Positions 44,291 through 53,337 of a stretch of 64,000 nt of DNA are shown here, one piece after another. A program made the translations under genes and the position numbers. This stretch comes from Thiomicrospira microaerophila (GTDB lineage: Bacteria > Pseudomonadota > Gammaproteobacteria > Thiomicrospirales > Thiomicrospiraceae): NCBI RefSeq assembly GCF_000934765.1, contig NZ_JYNN01000014.1:1-64000 (forward strand). Direction: 5' to 3'. The notes beneath the pieces are model-generated. The model did no database searches, was not told where the DNA came from, and saw only the letters and a list, made by a program, of their open reading frames with translations. Numbering within the stretch: the first letter of the stretch is position 1; each line of letters starts with the position of its first letter.

Positions 44291-46700
44291 ACCCGCAACC
44301 CCATCGCTTTGAGGTGTTCGGCGACTTTGGCACTCAAGGCGTTTACCTTGTCTTCAATCTGCGGCAAGGGTTCGGCATAACGTTCTTCCAATTCTTTTAC
44401 CCGATTGGCGAGTTGTTGGGTGACGCGTTCGATTTCAGCGATGATATTGCTTTCAAGTGTTGCCAGCCATTTGTCTTGAGTCACCAATTGTTTAACCTCC
44501 GCTTCCACCAGGCCTGCATATTGCGCCAACACCGCCTTATCCAGCGTTTCTTGGCTGTCTTTGAGTGTTTTTTTGGCTTTAGCTTCGTCTTCATACAAAC
44601 GGCTAGCTTGTTTGAGTAGCGCGATTTCTTCGGCATCAGTGGCGTGTTTTAACCGCGCCGTGACGCTGGCTTTAGTCACCTTGTCCTTGTCGTTCATCGC
44701 GTCGTTTAATAGTCCCTCTTCGCCGCTGTGTTCTTCAACCAGCGTTTCGAGTTGCTGACTGATCGCATCGAGTTCGGTTTGCTGTTGGTCGATTTGCGCT
44801 TGTTGTTCGGCAAAATATCGCGCCACCACCAGGCCTGGTGGAATCAACTCGGCTTTGTATTTGGCTTTGCCGATGATTAAATCCGGCGTTTCTTTGAGTT
44901 TTTCGCCTTTGGCGACCACCAATTCCCGCAAGCGATTGCCCGCCGCCCAGCCGTCTTGCACCAGCACGTACACATCGTCTTGCATCACCTCTGCCCAATA
45001 GTCCATCAGGATTTGATAAATGTCGTATTTGCTGAGCAGTGGGCTGTCGGCATAGGCCGTGAGCAAGGCTTCGGAAAGTTCAAAAATCCGCGTTTTCGGG
45101 CTGTCGCCGATTTGTATTTGGCTTAGCGGTGCGCTGTCTGCCCAAGCTTTGAAGGGCAACAGACTTTTGTCCGCAAAGGCGATAAATTCCGGATGCGCCA
45201 GAATGGTGGCTTTAACGTGATTCGCTTCGACCAAACCTTCGCTGTAACCCGGCCTGGTGGCTTGAAACAAACTTTGGCGCAGGGTTGGGAACACTTGCCA
45301 GTATTTATCCAGCGCATCAATGTCCGCATTCGGGATGCCGCCTTGTAAATGCGCGGTTAAGTCGTGCAGGTCTTCCGGCTCGGAGGAATCGATATAACGC
45401 GGAATATTGAGGTTGTAGTCATTGTCGGCGATTTCGGACAAGGTGACCATGCGGCTGTAGCGTGGCAGTTCGATTTGTTTATTAAACACATCGACCACTT
45501 TGTGGATGTCTTGCGCGCGCAGACGGTTTTTGTTGCCGTCTTTGATAAAGCCTTTGCTGGCATCGATCATAAAAATGCCGCTACGGGCGTTAGCGTGTTG
45601 TTTGTCGATAACGATAATACAGGCCGGAATACCGGTGCCGTAAAACAGGTTAGCGGGCAAGCCGATAATGCCCTTGATGTAGCCTTGTTTAATCAGGTTT
45701 TCGCGAATACGCGCTTCGGCATTGCCACGGAATAACACGCCGTGCGGCAAAATCACCGCCGCTTTGCCGGTGCTTTTTAACGATTTAAGGATATGCAGTA
45801 AAAACGCATAATCGCCATTTTTTCCGGCGGCATACCCCAAGTAAAGCGTGTAAACTCGTCATCGGTCAGATTTAAACCGCTGGTCCAGTTTTTACTGGAG
45901 AACGGCGGATTGGCCACCGCAAAATCAAAGGTTTTAAGCTGACCGTTGCCGTCTTTCCATTGCGGGTCGGCCAGTGTGTTGCCCTTCCAGATTTTGGCGG
46001 TGGCGTTGTTGTGCAGAATCATGTTCATCCGCGCTAAGGCGCTGGTGGCGTTATCCATTTCTTGACCGTAAATGGTTAAGCCGCGCGGCGCTTCGTCGCT
46101 CACTTTTAACAACAGCGAACCCGAGCCGCAAGTCGGGTCGTACACCGTGGCATCTTGTGACGTCGCTTGGTTGATGCCGACCACTTTCGCTAAAATGCGC
46201 GACACTTCGGACGGAGTGTAGAACTGACCTTTTGATTTACCGGATTCGGTCGCAAAGTGGCGCATTAGGTATTCGTAAGCATCGCCAAGCAAATCATCGC
46301 CATCGGCACGGTTGGAGGACAAATCCAGGCCTGCAAAAATGCCGATTAGGTTACTGAGGCGATCGACCATGTCTTTGCCTTTGCCGAGCTTTTCTTCATC
46401 ATTGAAGTCCGCCACGTCAATCACGCCTTTGAGGTCATTGGCTTCGGCTAACGCACCGATGATTTTATTCAGCTTATCGCCGATTTCTTTATCGCCTTTG
46501 AGGCGCATCATGTCGTCAAAACTGCCGCCTTCCGGCACGACAATCATGCCATACGGATCGCCCTTATACTTGTCGGACACGTATTTCATAAACAGCAAGG
46601 TCAGCACGTAATCCTTGTACTGACTCGCATCCATGCCGCCGCGCAAGCTGTCGGCGCTCGCCCAAAGTGAAGAATAAAGTTCGGTTTTTTTAATGGCCAT
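44287..46700 (-). pseudogene. hsdM: Type I DNA methyltransferase subunit M, frameshifted
   Basis: The gene encodes an HsdM of about 805 residues, an adenine-N6 methyltransferase subunit. The first frame (46700-45777) has an N-terminal helical domain, QFYTPSEVSRILAKVV, motif I VYDPTCGSGSLLL and motif IV AVANPPFSSKNW, ending after WGMPPEK. The second (from about 45816 to 44287) continues NGDYAFLLHILKSL to the end, including a long coiled-coil tail. One base is missing in a run of six A (T on the plus strand, 45818-45823): seven would restore PPEKNGDYAF. It is a sequencing error, a real mutation, or phase variation by slippage. The protein start has a plausible GTAAATTC-adjacent upstream context. 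Confidence 0.9.
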
Positions 46701-46865
46701 TTAACAATCGATTCCGTAAATTCAAGGTGAAAAAGTTGATGCATGCACAACAACTGAGTAGAAAAACAAATGGTTTCTTACGCTTTACACTGCACATTAT
46801 AGCGACACTTATTAATTTTTTTTAAAATCTACTTACATCTGAATGCAATTGGAAGTGCTAGGAGC

Positions 46866-46899
46866 CAGGGCAAACGTATCTAAATAATATAAAAAATCA
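46866..46899 (+). repeat. Copy of the rfbD 3'-end repeat
   Basis: CAGGGCAAACGTATCTAAAT followed by AATATAAAAAATCA matches the reverse complement of 31838-31870 at about nine positions in ten. It lies between hsdM and the integrase remnants. Confidence 0.75.
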
Positions 46900-46997
46900 C
46901 GCGGCGAGGCCGAAGTCCTTGGCAATCTGGTGCAGGGTTTAATAATCCGAATGATATTGCATGCAAGCTTAGAGGGCGTGGCTGGAGAATTTGCACT

Positions 46998-47069
46998 CCC
47001 CCCATTATCAGCCACACGATACATTTTACCTGTTGGTTTTAAACTATTGATTCTTGTATTATTAGACAT
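46998..47069 (-). pseudogene. Tyrosine-integrase N-terminal fragment (first)
   Basis: The minus-strand frame reads MSNNTRINSLKPTGKMYRVA then DNGG, matching the start of phage/island integrases of the DUF4102 type (xLTDTxIxxLKPTGKxYKVxDxxGLYL). It then leaves homology at once. Further on, a short frame TLHQIAKDFGLAA may be debris of another mobile-element protein. The integrase is not functional. Confidence 0.65.
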
Positions 47070-47268
47070 AGCGTATTTCGTGCTTACTACTATATTCTCC
47101 TTATCGGGTCTTGTATTACGTCCTATCAACCCGCCCATATTAAAAATAGGGCTTGGTTTTGTGTTCAATAAACGGCCATTCAACAAGCAAGCCCGCTTTA
47201 TTTTAGACACAAAAAAAAGCACGATTTACGGTTGTGCAAGATACCGCTGGTGTTTTAGTAGTGCATTT

Positions 47269-47295
47269 ATTATTCCCCAGTTTTTGGGGAATAAT
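47269..47295. other. Hairpin ATTATTCCCCA / TGGGGAATAAT
   Basis: Perfect 11-bp stem with a 5-base loop (GTTTT). It lies about 100 bases before the small membrane-protein genes and may be a structured RNA, a single-strand origin or an element end. Confidence 0.6.
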
Positions 47296-47338
47296 GCAAG
47301 CCATTATTGTTGTATAGCCTCCTATACGGTGTCATAAT

Positions 47339-47365
47339 ATTATTCATATTATTCATATTATTCAT
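47339..47365 (+). repeat. Three perfect tandem ATTATTCAT 9-mers
   Basis: Direct 9-bp repeats 26 bases before the ATG of the first small membrane protein. They resemble iteron-like or operator arrays. Confidence 0.8.
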
Positions 47366-47391
47366 ATCCTATTCTGTTTTGGGGGTGTTAG

Positions 47392-47559
47392 ATGACAACA
47401 AACCAGCGGGAAAATTCGGGCAAATACCTTTACGACCTCAGCAAAGGATTTGTTCTGGCTGGGGTTGTCGGATACTTTGCCGATAAATTGCCAGGCTTCG
47501 TATTCCTAGTTCATCTGCTTATTGCCCTTTATTTTTTTAATCGCGTTCAATTTAGATAA
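47392..47559 (+). CDS. Small membrane protein 1
   Basis: A 55-residue product, too short to be noticed by length alone, begins MTTNQRENSGKYLYDLSKGF and has hydrophobic stretches around VLAGVVGYFA and FVFLVHLLIALYFF, so one or two membrane helices. The pattern KYLxDLSK...GVV is reminiscent of small inner-membrane proteins of the DUF6722 type, but this is unsure. GGGGGTG is placed 5 bases before the ATG. It is the first of three small genes on the plus strand. Confidence 0.65.
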   Translation: MTTNQRENSGKYLYDLSKGFVLAGVVGYFADKLPGFVFLVHLLIALYFFNRVQFR

Positions 47560-47571
47560 TGAGGTTTAGTT

Positions 47572-47685
47572 ATGGAATCCCTTAGTTATTACGACTGGTT
47601 CATTATTGCGCTTGCCGTTGCCTTAACACCTGTTGTTGTTTGGCTGTACCTGATCAAGCCTAAAAATAAACACAAACACGGTTGA
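47572..47685 (+). CDS. Small membrane protein 2
   Basis: A 37-residue product, MESLSYYDWFIIALAVALTP onward, with one transmembrane helix and a basic tail (IKPKNKHKHG). GAGG lies about 8 bases before the ATG, 12 bases after gene 1. The pattern is typical of single-pass small proteins. No family recognised. Confidence 0.6.
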   Translation: MESLSYYDWFIIALAVALTPVVVWLYLIKPKNKHKHG

Positions 47686-47689
47686 AACC

Positions 47690-47863
47690 ATGCTCGCAAC
47701 CAAGGCCGATATTCAAAAAGTTAATGCCGATTTAATCACGCTTGATTCAAAACTTGATCGACTTCAATCATCGGTTGATTCAGACGCTAAAATAACCCGC
47801 TTTAGCCTATTGCTTATATTTGCCGTGCTGGTTCTGCCTTACCTCAAAACCCTGTTTGTTTAG
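47690..47863 (+). CDS. Small coiled-coil membrane protein 3
   Basis: A 57-residue product with a soluble N-terminal helix (MLATKADIQKVNADLITLDS, then KLDRLQSSVDSDAK) and a C-terminal hydrophobic helix (FSLLLIFAVLVLPYLKTLFV). It begins 4 bases after gene 2 and is probably part of the same unit. The layout (coiled coil plus tail anchor) resembles the larger protein at 27698-28081. It overlaps the end of a broken minus-strand gene. Confidence 0.6.
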   Translation: MLATKADIQKVNADLITLDSKLDRLQSSVDSDAKITRFSLLLIFAVLVLPYLKTLFV

Positions 47864-48139
47864 CCTTAAACAAGCGAATCGCTTCCCGCGCATAGTCATA
47901 TTGGCTTGAATCCAATTCATACCGCCCCGCCCGTGTGGTGTTGCCGTATCGGGTCGTTACCACTTCGGGTAGCGTGTGAACCTTCCAGCCGCGCCCTTGC
48001 TTCCCTGATCGGTGGCATAAGTTGCGAATGCCTTTAGCGTGTCGGTCAAACTTTTTCGCGTTGCTTTGCCGTCAATGCGTAGTTGCTGGAATAGCTGGTT
48101 ATCCTGATTGGCTTTCGCTTGAAGCAAGGTTTGCTTCAT
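47844..48139 (-). pseudogene. Broken phage/island-type gene
   Basis: The N-terminal frame reads MKQTLLQAKANQDNQLFQQL to KSLTDTLKAFATYATDQGS, a pattern I associate with conserved prophage proteins of unknown role. A second frame carries a different C-terminus: GWKVHTLPEVVTTRYGNTTR then AGRYEL, which looks like the wing end of a helix-turn-helix protein. They do not join in frame, so this is a fusion or deletion product of element genes. Confidence 0.6.
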
Positions 48140-48153
48140 CTTGTAATGGGGGA

Positions 48154-48360
48154 CTAGGTTTGGATATCACGCAAGACTAAAACAGGCACTTCTTCAAAAA
48201 AGCTTGGTGTCAATCGGTATTTATAACGCCATGATTTTAAGCCTGTGGGGGTTACAAATAAATAAAGGTCTCCCCCATCGTGTATCTTGCGTGCTTTCGG
48301 TTCGACCTTGGCCGTTATAACTGCTGCATCGGTTAATACGCGCTTAATGCCTGTTGTCAT
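48154..48360 (-). pseudogene. Tyrosine-integrase N-terminal fragment (second)
   Basis: The 68-codon frame begins MTTGIKRVLTDAAVITAKVE and has HDGGDLYLFVTPTGLKSWRY then KYRL, a clear match to the DUF4102 N-terminal (arm-binding) domain of P4-type integrases. Homology ends near residue 52, and the catalytic domain is missing. Its 5' end points towards the tRNA-Ser gene, the usual arrangement for islands inserted at a tRNA 3' end. Confidence 0.8.
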
Positions 48361-48384
48361 AGATCACCTCCACGGGTACTTAGT

Positions 48385-48455
48385 CAGATAACTGGGGGTA
48401 TCGTTGAGGGTATCCGATACCCCCAAACCCTTTTTATACCCCCAGTAATACCCCC
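48385..48455. repeat. Array of GGGGGTAT / ATACCCCC motifs
   Basis: At least five copies, in both orientations, of a T/A-plus-five-C motif occur in 70 bases, including the palindrome GGGTATCCGATACCC (about 48406). They lie between the integrase fragment and the tRNA, where arm-type integrase sites would sit. I infer they are integrase binding sites. Confidence 0.6.
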
Positions 48456-48530
48456 TTTGGTTTGCGCTTGCAATAGACGCATGACACCACATAAGACGCT
48501 AAGTTATTGATTTTACATTACAAGGGGCGT

Positions 48531-48555
48531 AAAAAAACCCGCTTGATACGGGTTT
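48531..48555 (-). terminator. Terminator after tRNA-Ser
   Basis: On the minus strand AAACCCG, a 7-base loop and CGGGTTTTTTT form a short stem followed by seven T, 12 bases past the tRNA end. Confidence 0.85.
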
Positions 48556-48566
48556 AATTAGCTATA

Positions 48567-48659
48567 TGGCGGAGACGGAGGGATTCGAACCCTCGATAGA
48601 GCTACAAACCCTATACTCCCTTAGCAGGGGAGCGCCTTCAGCCTCTCGGCCACGTCTCC
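48567..48659 (-). tRNA. tRNA-Ser (anticodon GCU)
   Basis: The minus strand reads GGAGACGTGGCCGAGAGGCT at the 5' end. The anticodon arm is CTCCCCTGCTAAGGGAG with anticodon GCT, then a long variable arm typical of class II tRNAs, the T loop GGTTCGAATCC and the encoded 3' CCA. Acceptor stem GGAGACG pairs with CGTCTCC. It reads AGC/AGU serine codons. Element debris on its 3' side suggests it served as an integration site. Confidence 0.97.
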
Positions 48660-48660
48660 A

Positions 48661-48727
48661 TTTAGTGCGCGTATATTACAATTTATTTAGGCTTATGTAA
48701 AGCTTAAATATGAATATACGCGCTAAA
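48661..48727. other. Spaced inverted repeat between lysC and tRNA-Ser
   Basis: TTTAGTGCGCGTATATT (48661-48677) and AATATACGCGCTAAA (48713-48727) are complementary except for two extra bases. They could form a large hairpin ending the lysC transcript, or be ends of a small lost element. Confidence 0.55.
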
Positions 48728-48730
48728 AGT

Positions 48731-49948
48731 TTAGACCTTGTCTAACTCAAACTGCTGATGCAAGCTTTTAACCGCGGACTCCAGCTCTGACTCTTTAATG
48801 ACCACTGATATTTTAATCTCAGTGGTCGCAATCATTTGAATATTGATGTTTTGGTCTGCTAAGACTTTAAACATCCGGCTAGCGATACCGACATGTGAAC
48901 GCATTCCCACACCCACTAGCGAAACCTTCGCGATACTGTCATCAAAAATAACTTCACGCGCACCTAACACTTGCGCAATGCCTTCCAAAATCTCATGCGC
49001 ATGAGCACGATCACCACGCGGAACCGTAAAGGTAAAGTCGGTGGTGCCATCTTGACCTTGATTTTGGATAATCATATCAATTTCGATATTAGCATCCGCG
49101 ATAGGGCCTAATAAGGCAAACGCGATCCCTGGCTTGTCCGGCACACCGCGAATTTGTAATTTTGATTCATCACGATTAAACGCAATTCCTGAAATCAGTG
49201 GTTTTTCCATGTTGTTGTCCTCAGAAGTGATTAGTGTACCGCCGCCTTCGGTTAGCGAGGATAAAACGCGCAACGGCACTTTATATTTGCTGGCAAACTC
49301 GACCGAACGTATCTGTAATACTTTCGCGCCTAAGCTTGCCATTTCTAGCATTTCATCAAAGGTTATCGTATCTAAACGACGCGCCTCAGGCACTACACGC
49401 GGATCGGTTGTGTACACACCATCAACATCGGTGTAAATTTGACATTCATCGGCTTTAAGCGCGGCGGCTAAAGCCACAGCTGTGGTATCTGAACCACCAC
49501 GCCCTAAGGTAGAAATATCACCATTAGCGGTGACTCCCTGAAATCCAGCCACCACCACCACTTTACCCTGGTTAAGCTGGTCATGAATTTTATCCGCATT
49601 GATGCTATCTATACGTGCTTTGGTATGCACTTCATCTGTTTGGATGGGAATTTGCCAACCGGTATAAGAAATCGCGCCATAGCCCTTTTCTTGCAATGCC
49701 ATGCTAAGCAGTGAAATCGTTACCTGCTCGCCCGTCGTGAGCAACATATCCATTTCACGCTTTGAAGGCCGCGCTTGCATGGTTTTCGCCATTTCCGTTA
49801 AGCGATTGGTTTCGCCCGACATAGCCGACAAAACAACCACGACCTGATGACCTTCATCAACAAATTTTGACACTTTTTTAGCTACATTTTGGATACGTTC
49901 CAACGAGCCAACCGAGGTGCCACCGTATTTTTGGACAATTAAAGCCAT
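48731..49948 (-). CDS. lysC: Aspartokinase
   Basis: The enzyme phosphorylates aspartate, the entry step for lysine, threonine and methionine synthesis. The 405-residue protein starts MALIVQKYGGTSVG and has VVVLSAMSGETNRL, GGSDTTAVALAAAL and two C-terminal ACT domains (about 265-405) with VGVGMRSHVGIASRMF, suggesting feedback control by lysine and threonine. An open frame runs on upstream to 50140, but that extension is read through the 165-bp hairpin element and is not homologous. The ATG at 49948 is the natural start. The product is of the single-domain type (no homoserine dehydrogenase). Confidence 0.96.
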   Translation of the reverse strand: MALIVQKYGGTSVGSLERIQNVAKKVSKFVDEGHQVVVVLSAMSGETNRLTEMAKTMQARPSKREMDMLLTTGEQVTISLLSMALQEKGYGAISYTGWQIPIQTDEVHTKARIDSINADKIHDQLNQGKVVVVAGFQGVTANGDISTLGRGGSDTTAVALAAALKADECQIYTDVDGVYTTDPRVVPEARRLDTITFDEMLEMASLGAKVLQIRSVEFASKYKVPLRVLSSLTEGGGTLITSEDNNMEKPLISGIAFNRDESKLQIRGVPDKPGIAFALLGPIADANIEIDMIIQNQGQDGTTDFTFTVPRGDRAHAHEILEGIAQVLGAREVIFDDSIAKVSLVGVGMRSHVGIASRMFKVLADQNINIQMIATTEIKISVVIKESELESAVKSLHQQFELDKV

Positions 49949-50000
49949 ATTATCTATGCCCTTCGTTTTTTTTATTGTTTTCACTGCCTTTATTTCATAT

Positions 50001-50165
50001 AACCCGGATATTTCATAAAGTTCACGCGCCCTCGCTTGTCTATTGATTCCCCAGCACTTTTTTCTCAGTCGGCTGTATGAATAACTACAGCGCTCCTTCG
50101 AAAAAAGCACTGGGAAACCAATATCCTGCGCGATCATCACGCGAATTTATGAAACATCCGGGTTT
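50001..50165. mobile_element. 165-bp hairpin element (MITE-like) between alaS and lysC
   Basis: The left end AACCCGGATATTTCATAAAG is mirrored by the right end (complement AACCCGGATGTTTCATAAAT). Inside, TATTGATTCCCCAGCACTTT is mirrored by AAAGCACTGGGAAACCAATA. So almost the whole 165 bases can fold as one imperfect hairpin. End fragments recur in the 28.1 kb repeat. No coding capacity. It lies between divergently unconnected same-strand genes alaS and lysC and probably hosts the lysC leader. Confidence 0.8.
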
Positions 50166-50194
50166 ACTGGAACCCAAGACAGCTTAAACAGAGT

Positions 50195-52786
50195 TTATTT
50201 GGATTCCACCCATGCTTGCACCGACGCCAGCGCCGCTGCAAGATGTTGAGGTTCTTTACCGCCAGCCATCGCCATATCTGGACGACCGCCGCCTTTACCG
50301 CCCACTTGCTGAGCGACATGATTCACTAGCTCACCCGCTTTAAAACGGCTGGTTGCCGATTTACTGACACCTGCTACTAGGCTAACTTTTTCGCCATCAA
50401 CCGCGGCTAAAATAATAACAGCCGGTTCCAGTTTATCTTTTAATTTGTCTAGGGTTTCACGTAACAAATTACCATCCGCCCCAGTCATTTCAGCCGCCAA
50501 GAGGTTAATACCGTTAACCTGCTTGACCTGTTGCAGAATTTCTTCACCTTGATTCGCCGCGAGCTTAGATTGCAACTGTTGCAATTGTTTTTCAAGCTCT
50601 TTTTGACTAGCGACTAATTGGGTCACCTTGTCAACAACATGCGTTTTATCGGCTTTGATGTTTGAGGCGACAGCGTTTATCACCGATTCAAGCTGATAAA
50701 TGGTTTGCCAAGCGCCTTCGCCGGTAATCGCTTCGATACGTCGCACACCCGAAGCCACGCCCCCTTCAGATAGAATACGGAATGGCCCAATATTACCGGT
50801 TGACTTAACATGCGTTCCGCCACACAGCTCAATCGAGAACTCACCCATATCGACAACACGCACCACGTCGCCATATTTTTCACCGAACAGCGCCATCGCA
50901 CCCATTTGTTTGGCCGAGTCGATATCCATTTGCTGAGTGCCTACCGGCAAGTTGAGCATAATATTATGGTTAACTAGTTGCTCGATTTGACGCAATTGGT
51001 CAGCACTGATGGGTTCAAAATGGGCAAAGTCAAAACGCAAACGATCCGCCGCGACTAACGAGCCTTTTTGAGCGACATGCGTTCCTAACACTTGACGTAA
51101 GGCCGCGTGTAACAGGTGCGTAGCAGAGTGATTTCGTTCCGATGCACGGCGTGCTTGAATATCAATTCTCGCTTCAACCGTTTGACCGACTGTCAAATGC
51201 CCCGCTGTCATTTCGCCAAAATGCAAAAACAAACCGCCTTGCTTTTGTACATCATTAACATGGAAGCTGTGCATGCCTTCTGTCAATGAGCCGCTATCGC
51301 CGACCTGACCGCCCGATTCCGCATAAAAAGGCGTTTTATCAAGAATAACCAGGCCTGGTTGACCCTCTTCTAAACGCGCAACCGCTTGGCCGTCTTGATA
51401 GATCGCCAAAATATTAACTGAAGCACTGTCTTGGTCATAGCCAATAAACGAGGTCGTACCCTCAAAATTAACGCGTGCCTGTCCTTGTGAACCAAAATTA
51501 CTGGCAGCACGCGCACGTTCACGCTGTGCTTCCATCGCACGCTCAAACCCAACTTCGTCGAGCTTTAAATCTCGCTCACGCGCAATATCGGCGGTTAAAT
51601 CCAGTGGAAAACCATAAGTATCATAAAGCTTAAACACCGCTTCACCGGGAATGTCTTGGCTCGTTAATCCTGCAATAACCTCTTCAAGCAACCCCATACC
51701 ATTTTCTAAGGTTTCGGCAAAACGGGTTTCTTCTAACAATAAGGCACGTTCCACTTCGGCTTGCTTGGCTTTAAGCTCTGGATAAGCCTCGCCCATTTCA
51801 GCCACCAAAGGCGCAACCAATTTATGGAAAAACACGCCCTTCTGACCCAACTTATAGCCGTGGCGAATCGCGCGACGAATAATACGACGCAATACATAAC
51901 CACGGCCTTCATTCGACGGCAACACCCCATCGACTATCGTGAAGGCGCAAGAACGAATATGGTCTGCGATAACACGCAATGAGCTATTTGATAGATTTTT
52001 TTCGCCTGTCGCGTCTGATGCGGCTTTAACTAGGCTTTGGAACAGGTCAATATCATAGTTATTGTGAACGCCCTGCAATACCGCGGCTAAACGCTCTAGG
52101 CCCATGCCGGTATCAACTGACGGTTTAGGTAAAGGCGTTAGCGTGCCATCGGCAGAACGATCAAATTGCATAAAGACCAAGTTCCAAATTTCGATATAAC
52201 GATCGCCATCTTCATCCGGTGAGCCGGGCGGGCCGCCCGCTACATCCGCACCATGATCATAGAAAATTTCGGTACACGGCCCACAAGGCCCGGTATCGCC
52301 CATTGACCAGAAATTATCCTTCGCGCCACAACGTGAAAAACGCTGCGCACTGACACCCAACTCTTTTAACCAGATATCCGCTGCTTCATCATCTTCTTCG
52401 AAGACGGTGACCCATAATTTATCTTCCGGCAGACCGAGACGCTGGGTTAGAAACTCCCAAGCGAACGCAATCGCTTCACGCTTAAAGTAATCACCAAAAC
52501 TAAAGTTCCCCAACATCTCAAAAAAGGTATGGTGACGTGCGGTATAACCCACGTTTTCCAAATCATTGTGTTTACCACCCGCACGAATACAGCGCTGCAC
52601 ACTCACCGCGCGATGATAGTCACGTTGCTCAAGACCCAAAAAGGTATCCTTAAATTGCACCATGCCGGCATTGGTAAACAAAAGCGTAGGGTCTTCAGCC
52701 GGTATTACTGGGCTGGAATGTACCGGCGTATGGTTTTTTTCAGCGAAAAAATCGATAAACGCCTGTCTTAGTTCTGCACTGGTCAT
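50195..52786 (-). CDS. alaS: Alanyl-tRNA synthetase
   Basis: The 863-residue enzyme charges tRNA-Ala. It has the N-terminal catalytic domain ([55 protein letters not shown]), the editing-domain zinc ligands [16 protein letters not shown] and [12 protein letters not shown], and the C-Ala domain ending with [12 protein letters not shown]. The ATG at 52786 is favoured over a TTG at 52792. The gene follows recX, a common order. The palindrome AACCAGGCCTGGTT at 51347-51360 encodes QPGLV. Confidence 0.97.
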   Translation of the reverse strand: MTSAELRQAFIDFFAEKNHTPVHSSPVIPAEDPTLLFTNAGMVQFKDTFLGLEQRDYHRAVSVQRCIRAGGKHNDLENVGYTARHHTFFEMLGNFSFGDYFKREAIAFAWEFLTQRLGLPEDKLWVTVFEEDDEAADIWLKELGVSAQRFSRCGAKDNFWSMGDTGPCGPCTEIFYDHGADVAGGPPGSPDEDGDRYIEIWNLVFMQFDRSADGTLTPLPKPSVDTGMGLERLAAVLQGVHNNYDIDLFQSLVKAASDATGEKNLSNSSLRVIADHIRSCAFTIVDGVLPSNEGRGYVLRRIIRRAIRHGYKLGQKGVFFHKLVAPLVAEMGEAYPELKAKQAEVERALLLEETRFAETLENGMGLLEEVIAGLTSQDIPGEAVFKLYDTYGFPLDLTADIARERDLKLDEVGFERAMEAQRERARAASNFGSQGQARVNFEGTTSFIGYDQDSASVNILAIYQDGQAVARLEEGQPGLVILDKTPFYAESGGQVGDSGSLTEGMHSFHVNDVQKQGGLFLHFGEMTAGHLTVGQTVEARIDIQARRASERNHSATHLLHAALRQVLGTHVAQKGSLVAADRLRFDFAHFEPISADQLRQIEQLVNHNIMLNLPVGTQQMDIDSAKQMGAMALFGEKYGDVVRVVDMGEFSIELCGGTHVKSTGNIGPFRILSEGGVASGVRRIEAITGEGAWQTIYQLESVINAVASNIKADKTHVVDKVTQLVASQKELEKQLQQLQSKLAANQGEEILQQVKQVNGINLLAAEMTGADGNLLRETLDKLKDKLEPAVIILAAVDGEKVSLVAGVSKSATSRFKAGELVNHVAQQVGGKGGGRPDMAMAGGKEPQHLAAALASVQAWVESK

Positions 52787-52855
52787 CTTCAAATAAACCT
52801 AATTAATCAAAATTTGTTAGTTGACTCATAACGAGCCTCAGTTATATTCATCTAT

Positions 52856-53329
52856 TTAGCAAAATGCTTTATAGCATTGCGAGGCGCTAAAGCCTCGACT
52901 TTGTAAAAATCGCAAACGCCGCGCCTGTTCTTTGGATTCGGCAGGCTTGGCCGTTTCACCGTATTTTTTATCCAGAAGGGCCCGCGCCACTTCAATCCAA
53001 ACATCATCACCCAACGCCAAAGCATCCGCAATCAGCAATGTATCATCACAAGCCCGCATTAAAGCTTGGCGTATTTTCAAGGCACCCTGACCTTTTTCAA
53101 TCGCCTGGCGCACATAGGATTCAATATAGCGCGCATCAGATTGCCAATTTTGTTGTTGACAAAATTCTACCGCTTTTTCAACCAGGCCTGGTTGTGATAG
53201 GGCTTCTGGAAACTTTTGCTCTAACTTAGCTTTTAATTCTTTCGCACCATGCTCACGCATCGCTAACAGATATTGCGCCCGATTGACCAGCGCTTTAAAT
53301 AAGCGCTGGAGATCATCCTGTTCAATCAT
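52856..53329 (-). CDS. recX: Regulatory protein RecX
   Basis: RecX binds RecA filaments and dampens their activity. The 157-residue product shows the helical repeats of the family: LLAMREHGAKELKAKLEQKF, then AVEFCQQQNWQSDARYIESYVRQAIEKGQG and LRFLQSRGFSASQCYKAF. It lies 8 bases downstream of recA on the same strand, as is standard. The iterated palindrome at 53182 encodes QPGLVE. Confidence 0.93.
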   Translation of the reverse strand: MIEQDDLQRLFKALVNRAQYLLAMREHGAKELKAKLEQKFPEALSQPGLVEKAVEFCQQQNWQSDARYIESYVRQAIEKGQGALKIRQALMRACDDTLLIADALALGDDVWIEVARALLDKKYGETAKPAESKEQARRLRFLQSRGFSASQCYKAFC

Positions 53330-53337
53330 AGATAAAA

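Larger units (their letters stand above)
46701..47391. other. Intergenic region with element remnants
   Basis: No intact gene is present. It holds the rfbD-end repeat (46866-46899), an integrase fragment (46998-47069), a strong hairpin (47269-47295) and three tandem 9-mers (47339-47365). The minus-strand frame 46833-47222 and the plus-strand frame 46930-47337 look spurious outside the integrase-like part. Confidence 0.65.

Noticed and set aside
46930-47337. 135-codon plus-strand open frame
   Set aside because: Antisense to the integrase fragment, no ribosome binding site, and crosses a hairpin; considered accidental.
48540-48600. attachment-site duplication of the tRNA-Ser 3' end
   Set aside because: I looked for a second copy of GGATTCGAACCCTC in the neighbouring 2 kb and saw none, so element limits cannot be set.
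49949-50140. 64-residue N-terminal extension of aspartokinase
   Set aside because: Read entirely from the inverted-repeat element; no aspartokinase has such a leader.
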